Shown here: one piece after another, positions 24,301 to 24,700 of the stretch | How the letters are laid out: each line of letters begins with the position of its first letter | Numbering within the stretch: position 1 is the stretch's first letter | From: a virus | Virus record (IMG/VR): IMGVR_UViG_3300013126_003818 | Coordinates: 1 to 24,700 of that record | Reading direction: 5' to 3' (one strand) | Length of the DNA stretch: 24,700 nucleotides | Program-made: the position numbers and the translations under genes | Notes under the pieces: generated by a model | Seen by the model: the letters and a program-made list of their open reading frames with translations, nothing else | Told to the model about the DNA's origin: nothing | Database searches by the model: none

Positions 24301-24700
24301 ATATCTAGAACGCCGTGGTCAACGCAACGATGAAGATGGTTTTGCCTCTCGCGGTGGGCGAATGAAAGCAAGCAAAGAGCAACTTGATAAGTTGCGAAAT
24401 GCAATTGCACCATTGGATACACAAGAAAGACGCGCTAGATACCTCCGAGGCGATTACCCAAGAAGCGAAAGCACTCGAGATCTTGATGTGCGTTACGCAT
24501 TTGACCTGCTCTGGGAAGCAATAGATGCAGGGGATCTAAGTTACAGCGACATTGAAAATCTCAACGATGCTCAAACAGCGACTGCTCTAAGGAATGTCGT
24601 TCCCAAATTGGCTCGCAGCAATGCCGATGGTTTTGCCTCACGTGGTGTCGATTTGGGTAAGTTAAAACCAACACAAGATGAACTTACTTATGAAAACAGG
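14837..24700 (+). CDS. Giant polyvalent protein starting with a prohead protease (open at right edge)
   Basis: One frame is open from the ATG at 14837 to the window end: 3288 codons, no stop, and no other plus-strand gene fits. AGAGTAGG lies just upstream. Domains in order are: HK97-type prohead protease (1-165); Met/Pro linker and RTTTDGQASMYRLPYHREG unit (about 255-285); Ca-loop-like DGDGDG (427-438); acidic coiled coil (700-810); ArdC-like antirestriction plus zincin (about 935-1195); KTSC-like with insertion (1264-1368); DUF2958-like (1416-1509); three more KTSC-like domains (1639-2008); a basic segment (about 2095-2170); then recurrent acidic modules to the edge. About 20 [DE]GFASRG linkers separate the modules. 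It is very acidic, and I read only one cysteine (Cys25). It is interpreted as a packaged, host-directed polyvalent protein. The total length is unknown. Confidence 0.88.
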   Translation, partial: MDNLLFKSGNNGQVNVDQAQGIVECFVAGIGNKDSVGDIVISGAFAKSLTHRKPRVVWGHSWNDPIGKVLEMYEVPTGDSRLPAKMRNAGIGGLYAKVQFNLQSEKGREAFSTVAFFGEDQEWSIGYKTIDSVFDQNLQANILKEVELYEVSPVLHGANQLTGTISIKADEKGQMPIIPMHGMGMPMMSQVPRIVVVAAPQGGADESSEGDPFAEGMSQELSEPDKNALQAELAERTSSKIEILNATENSVVFRRTTTDGQASMYRLPYHREGNQYMFGKPEPYAVDAPKPQPMQNIEQKPGAPVVVPNGGIAYRNDDQQEMLTMFGGPVESPFGKSEISHLIELPEFYMASARDFVNPVLRHHKLVGRPSAKGIIIDGVLTANALDALQNAVKALGATIGQIGGNIGQAIGRIRDLAQTFNPYALDGDGDGFVQDGSPFMRPYIPIKKPGFDLPDVRGRKRSGDKLLDKPRPTPALPKDGKKWTPAQRQEALLGGLIEPETREDVAFLANKRPENEGIAKYWDMSEADLTKEGNKLINARKQSAGTEKEKIDEELLKVSHEFQRRASYAETFGQDFVPPAKRETPKPDLVPVDITQNESIRRMLGAPKSNIPRTDEGFASRYDQYVDKFDALIEQMELDPSTKWSDLDEDSQIEFIKELDYDYMYDVHGNLGDDGIQEAMESGEYDDAIAEFAEDVWNTIGEEKKLAADKERRQLDQEESEDPRNIANAEEAARIEREELDMEAEAQDEIERRQLAREESEDPRNIADAEEAARIEREELEYERTVERFRPSMAELAMEAEAEDEIDGALERYVGELPFDEDDDDPDSWEERWGPSSPIDGEDYIELDQDEDRMRGLASRGEDVAWEKLTNEEQSLVEQEYYENIGGPRPGDRDYDSSAAQSYYEQNPDIWDFSANRSEPFGFASRDDDGEVKQSKLDEMVEDVKTKLIAELETADPATWKPSWRNDSLPVNPTTGKPYRGFNAFWLMLRTSNENYSTGRFAGFNQLKARGAQVRKGEKGVPILRPQLVKKTDDDGNIKEFVVFRGTTVFNIDQTDGGDEALRAIPADLPEEQRIKILEATIADLGVNVVTDNMRGPHYSPTGDYVSMPDFSKGTGALEWNSSLAHETIHWTGGASRLNRPSVANYSNDSKTRAYEELVAEIGSAMFLAAHGIDAPFREDHAPYIKGWVSLLKDDPDALSRAFKDATAAINHILEKSPNLRKLFGGSDGGKKAPEVDAPNLVGAAVNSSEGFASLHRVRTPRSKALGGILYDDSSRELMVGFLKGKSWDDAPPRDRDTFIDRAEAILTDGNRSPSASQINDYAEELYDDARDIGWYVYSDVDMTEVEELAIARSKGKHINALKKLKKARKATDEDQFNFFGRDERIQDVSSSKMNDGFASRGPREPQEGLRRHKLMPAEIRGKIPKLDSTEEVPTDEKILAVKFFSPYSNWTWYGVEFDGEDMFFGYVEGFENEWGYFSLDELAKTQLGGMVPAVERDTSFRPTKFGDLNKADGFASTGGKRLGIEPNYADPTWVDETQRRILRQNTDWGSLSYDDQIDWANSFLQEFIEENDMGHDLTDLMNGRRLNTRPDIGLLNYAESAYARMSDAHMARRAQFGDEDGFASVGRRTRRLGIQPSEAVDYVAYDPESESLFVAYKREDGRGDMYVYEGVSMDDAIALENAPSAGRAINDIKRRKNVRKATSEEVVGLSRTDEERLLQAIDATDAAAAKLQKAKLDEVASSLVGLYDPPKTNVMFDDDAPDGAPQLLVGRRENESQFRVEYDPDAREYVVTAQYWDRGDRETPGMWEDLYSARFDNLPDAVEEVKSGLLAREADDDAEAKLDRELADVTRELDMAGDAPGVESIDVTYSSALTAVDYNPATKEMRVSYKGGGTYIYEGVDADELEAFKRAPSKGRAINDIKRAHPFRQDSEWAGGGDEDGGIEEFDVRGSAAVEQVAYDPEKEDLMVIYSGGKGYVYSGVTREEADAVRSASSKGRAINDVKRTHDVRKLTGEDVRFFGSKKMGELTPDEIRDDKELDADELRVFIDEQEGLLEVMRLNGESSDRLARQKTIIDNAKRDLLASDPAPTAKPKMLTSRPPRGGKRVRNRNVTIAMEQGKLDEIIEAEGKKITVDQLRDAAGSPMGKYTKGPRKGKNRGFDTITVRDADTGELLHANEILLTSSASPGSPSAANRKRGYIRARSYAGRQGHNILSDEGPSLRGEGRGMTDYDKRVYGLGSDEKNREIGLASRGYPIIDDNDEELGDTPEVSPADRAAFDSLSLEEQARRIRETVGRNDIDARERAIDNYANEWRFMEFDGVAGDDFGLGDDNDISDEDGFASTGGRVRERGSRVGEDINDFRRYLDSEYGEYFMEYTQMDDEELKQTLMTRYRMSRGEARDLARQIRRDENYYYDLWEKEDLRLNDLDALGYDSDDGFASAGEEIEEIVSDFDWNVSRLDDGSIVWTTGDEYGEDLENNGDIGFVGKITKRPDGKYESSWYTQQLSNAAPGNGWDDPGYSGDVEIEEEGGGVFDTLAEAANDANPDNVGKYSEDTGRDIDPRDMEYLGGGRYRERGFASRGGRDGFASGMPGDGERLMRGANRDFTADEFSPSEYRMAMSGLKKAREGTREITKNENAAIQKLARLYRARSSTTPQQQEAINDLMKDVNKYQMGQLGWFGGSDGFASRGDGFASRGMPDWFDQTSYEYPWEELSDGQQEDVMDAVGQQYVYEELGLGDDEGIDWLESNYDDDGLREFAQTQYEKAQQDRLAQDIDAYDAQQDGRLDGFASRRYDPTVNLAPEEFVGYGIERYGNFFKEELIDDLETLRNYDRDEAERIANYWEQSDALWDEYLGDAIGDMEGDVRRAFSLAADRAYEDYLSGLEDSDGFASRTKPNTNNMGYGPMDDEYWTVSNDGKRLTGTDAGRNTEWIINFNDQGEYEVYGIFDLGSDESFTYDFGVDQSYDRLDDAKRFVENFEEDDEDFQPSDSDIFAEQEMMDDFRDSDGFASRGDDKGEDGFASRGPTQLRFMELNKTEDWSDLSEAEQQEWIDELEQDGAFESGATPKEISNIAQDTWNDRAAEQKAFVSEEIMKTLSALQEVLKGEPDELLDMYSIDDLAFIQIEELIDNPFSTDSTDYREGLELLDALRNRVNRYLERRGQRNDEDGFASRGGRMKASKEQLDKLRNAIAPLDTQERRARYLRGDYPRSESTRDLDVRYAFDLLWEAIDAGDLSYSDIENLNDAQTATALRNVVPKLARSNADGFASRGVDLGKLKPTQDELTYENR
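16115..16150 (+). other. Calcium-loop-like DGDGDG motif in the giant protein
   Basis: Residues 427-438 read DGDGDGFVQDGS, resembling an EF-hand or dockerin loop with acids at positions 1, 3 and 5. The position-12 acid is replaced by Ser, so binding is uncertain. It follows a Gly/Ile/Ala-rich helix (ALGATIGQIGGNIGQAIGRI) and precedes a basic linker. In other phages I associate such loops with the end of the protease or MuF-like region. Confidence 0.5.
16970..17259 (+). repeat. 120-bp tandem duplication in acidic coiled-coil segment
   Basis: A unit starting GAGCGTCGTCAATTGG at 16970 recurs at 17090 (offset 120 bp) with few differences for ~93 bases. A third, partial match to the unit's end (ATGGAGGCTGAGGCA...GATGAGATTG) appears at about 17230-17259. 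The copies encode ERRQLxxEESEDPRN, followed by EEAARIEREEL, then MEAEAxDEI. The DNA is nearly identical, unlike the FASRG linkers, so this duplication is recent. Heptad spacing suggests a charged coiled coil or single alpha-helix. Confidence 0.9.
17636..18420 (+). other. ArdC-like antirestriction domain plus zincin metallopeptidase
   Basis: Residues ~935-1060 carry the ArdC N-terminal pattern: a KLDEMVEDVKTKLIAELE helix, WKPSWRN, NPTTGKPYRGFNAFWLM, then GAQVRKGEKGVPIL. The following zincin-like domain (MPTase-PolyVal type) has HETIH at 1127-1131 and the downstream EELVAE at 1157-1162, which would give the third ligand. ArdC-type proteins protect incoming DNA from restriction; in polyvalent proteins the peptidase is proposed to free linked domains. 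Motifs are complete. The domain is bounded by FGFASRD (residue 922) and EGFASLH (1251). Confidence 0.88.
18626..18941 (+). repeat. KTSC-like domain 1, with ~50-residue insertion
   Basis: Residues 1264-1368. The strand half SKALGGILYDDSSRELMVGF is separated from the second half (WYVYSDVDMTEVEELAIARSKGKHINALKK) by an inserted helical stretch of about 50 residues. The three other copies have no such insertion. The SKGKHIN box matches the S-x-G-R-A-I-N of the later copies. Confidence 0.7.
19082..19363 (+). other. DUF2958-like domain in the giant protein
   Basis: Residues 1416-1509: LMPAEIRGKIPKLDST, then LAVKFFSPYSNWTWYGVEFD, GEDMFFGYVEGFENEWGYFS, LDELAK and a late VERDTSF. 'NWTWY.vEfDGeD.fFG.V.G.e.E.GYFSl.EL' with a 'ERD..F' end is the DUF2958 pattern, which commonly occurs with ArdC and other mobile-element domains. 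The function of the family is unknown to me. It follows a DGFASRG copy (19025). Confidence 0.85.
19751..19927 (+). repeat. KTSC-like domain 2
   Basis: Residues 1639-1697: VDYVAYDPESESLFVAYK, MYVYEGVSMDDAIALENA, then APSAGRAINDIKRRK. This is the KTSC arrangement of a 'v.YDp....L.V.y..g..Y.Y.gV' strand set and an 'A.SkGra.N.ikr' end. It lies just after DGFASVG. Confidence 0.82.
20450..20618 (+). repeat. KTSC-like domain 3
   Basis: Residues 1872-1927: SSALTAVDYNPATKEMRVSY, GGGTYIYEGVDADELEAFKR, APSKGRAINDIKR. It is the closest copy to the KTSC consensus, with an S-S start and intact Y-x-Y-x-G-V. Confidence 0.85.
20693..20860 (+). repeat. KTSC-like domain 4
   Basis: Residues 1953-2008: SAAVEQVAYDPEKEDLMVIY, GKGYVYSGVTREEADAVRSA, SSKGRAINDVKRTH. 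It directly follows copy 3 after a Gly/Asp/Glu linker without a FASRG motif. DNA similarity to the other copies is low, so the family is old or fast-evolving. Confidence 0.85.

Larger units (their letters stand above)
16685..24646 (+). repeat. [DE]GFASRG linker peptide, about 20 copies
   Basis: Copies start at 16685 (EGFASRY), 17402 (RGLASRG), 17600 (FGFASRD), 18587 (EGFASLH), 19025, 19376 (..STG), 19700 (..SVG), 21578 (IGLASRG), 21851 (..STG), 22145 (..SAG), 22562 (RGFASRG), 22589 (..SGM), 22886, 22907, 23195 (..SRR), 23498 (..SRT), 23852, 23888, 24335 and 24626. The others are exact DGFASRG. All are in the giant frame. Codons differ widely: Gly is GGA, GGC or GGT; Ser is TCT, TCA, TCG, TCC or AGT. 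The protein sequence is therefore what is conserved. Copies lie in Gly/Asp/Arg-rich linkers, usually 10-30 residues before the next module, and three pairs are close doublets. Confidence 0.95.

Noticed and set aside
16685-24646. FASRG copies read as a CRISPR or DNA repeat array
   Set aside because: Spacing is irregular (tens to ~1900 bases) and the DNA differs by synonymous codons; the repeat exists at protein level only.

Overview
This window is part of a tailed double-stranded DNA phage (or prophage) genome. It is densely packed, the genes overlap by 4-8 bases, and no host genes, tRNAs, rRNAs, integrase or CRISPR array were seen. A tail sheath gene followed by a tube gene shows a contractile tail (myovirus type). 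The base composition is moderate. The overall style (HNH, RuvC-like, Rad52-type annealing protein and Cas4/RecB-type nuclease cluster; small tail-completion proteins) recalls phages of low-to-moderate-GC Actinobacteria, but the host is an inference and is not proven by the sequence.

Layout. From 12495 leftwards, everything is on the minus strand. First comes the large terminase (12495-11191). Next is a recombination and DNA-metabolism cluster: a hypothetical gene, a Rad52/Rad22-like annealing protein, a PD-(D/E)XK Fe-S nuclease, a hypothetical gene, an HNH protein, a RuvC-like resolvase and a coiled-coil protein. After that is a ParB-like / PAPS-reductase-like / ParB-like triplet resembling IbrB-IbrA pairs. 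Last are the virion connector and tail genes: a small Arg-rich protein, head-tail connector, virion morphogenesis protein, tail-terminator-like protein, hypothetical gene, sheath, tube, and a probable tail assembly chaperone that runs off the left edge.

Rightwards from a 66-bp divergent intergenic region, the plus strand carries a 56-residue hydrophobic hairpin protein (12562-12732), an HK97-type portal protein with a long C-terminal extension (12736-14745), and then one enormous open reading frame. That frame starts at 14837 and is still open at the right edge: 3288 codons with no stop.

The giant frame is the notable object. It begins as an HK97-type prohead protease and continues through a Ca-loop-like segment, an acidic coiled-coil segment with a recent 120-bp duplication, an ArdC-type antirestriction domain with an HExxH zincin, a DUF2958-like domain, four KTSC-like domains and several recurrent unnamed modules. 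A short peptide, consensus [DE]GFASRG, occurs about 20 times. It lies in linkers and usually just before the next recognisable module. Its codons vary synonymously, so the peptide and not the DNA is conserved. I read this as a 'polyvalent' protein of the kind described by Aravind and colleagues, made as part of the head module. My hypothesis is that the protein is packaged, perhaps cut at the FASRG punctuation by its own protease domain, and ejected to counter host defences. The polyvalent family is established knowledge; the punctuation and processing idea is inference.

The major capsid protein, small terminase, baseplate and lysis genes are not seen here. The capsid gene would be expected beyond the end of the giant frame.
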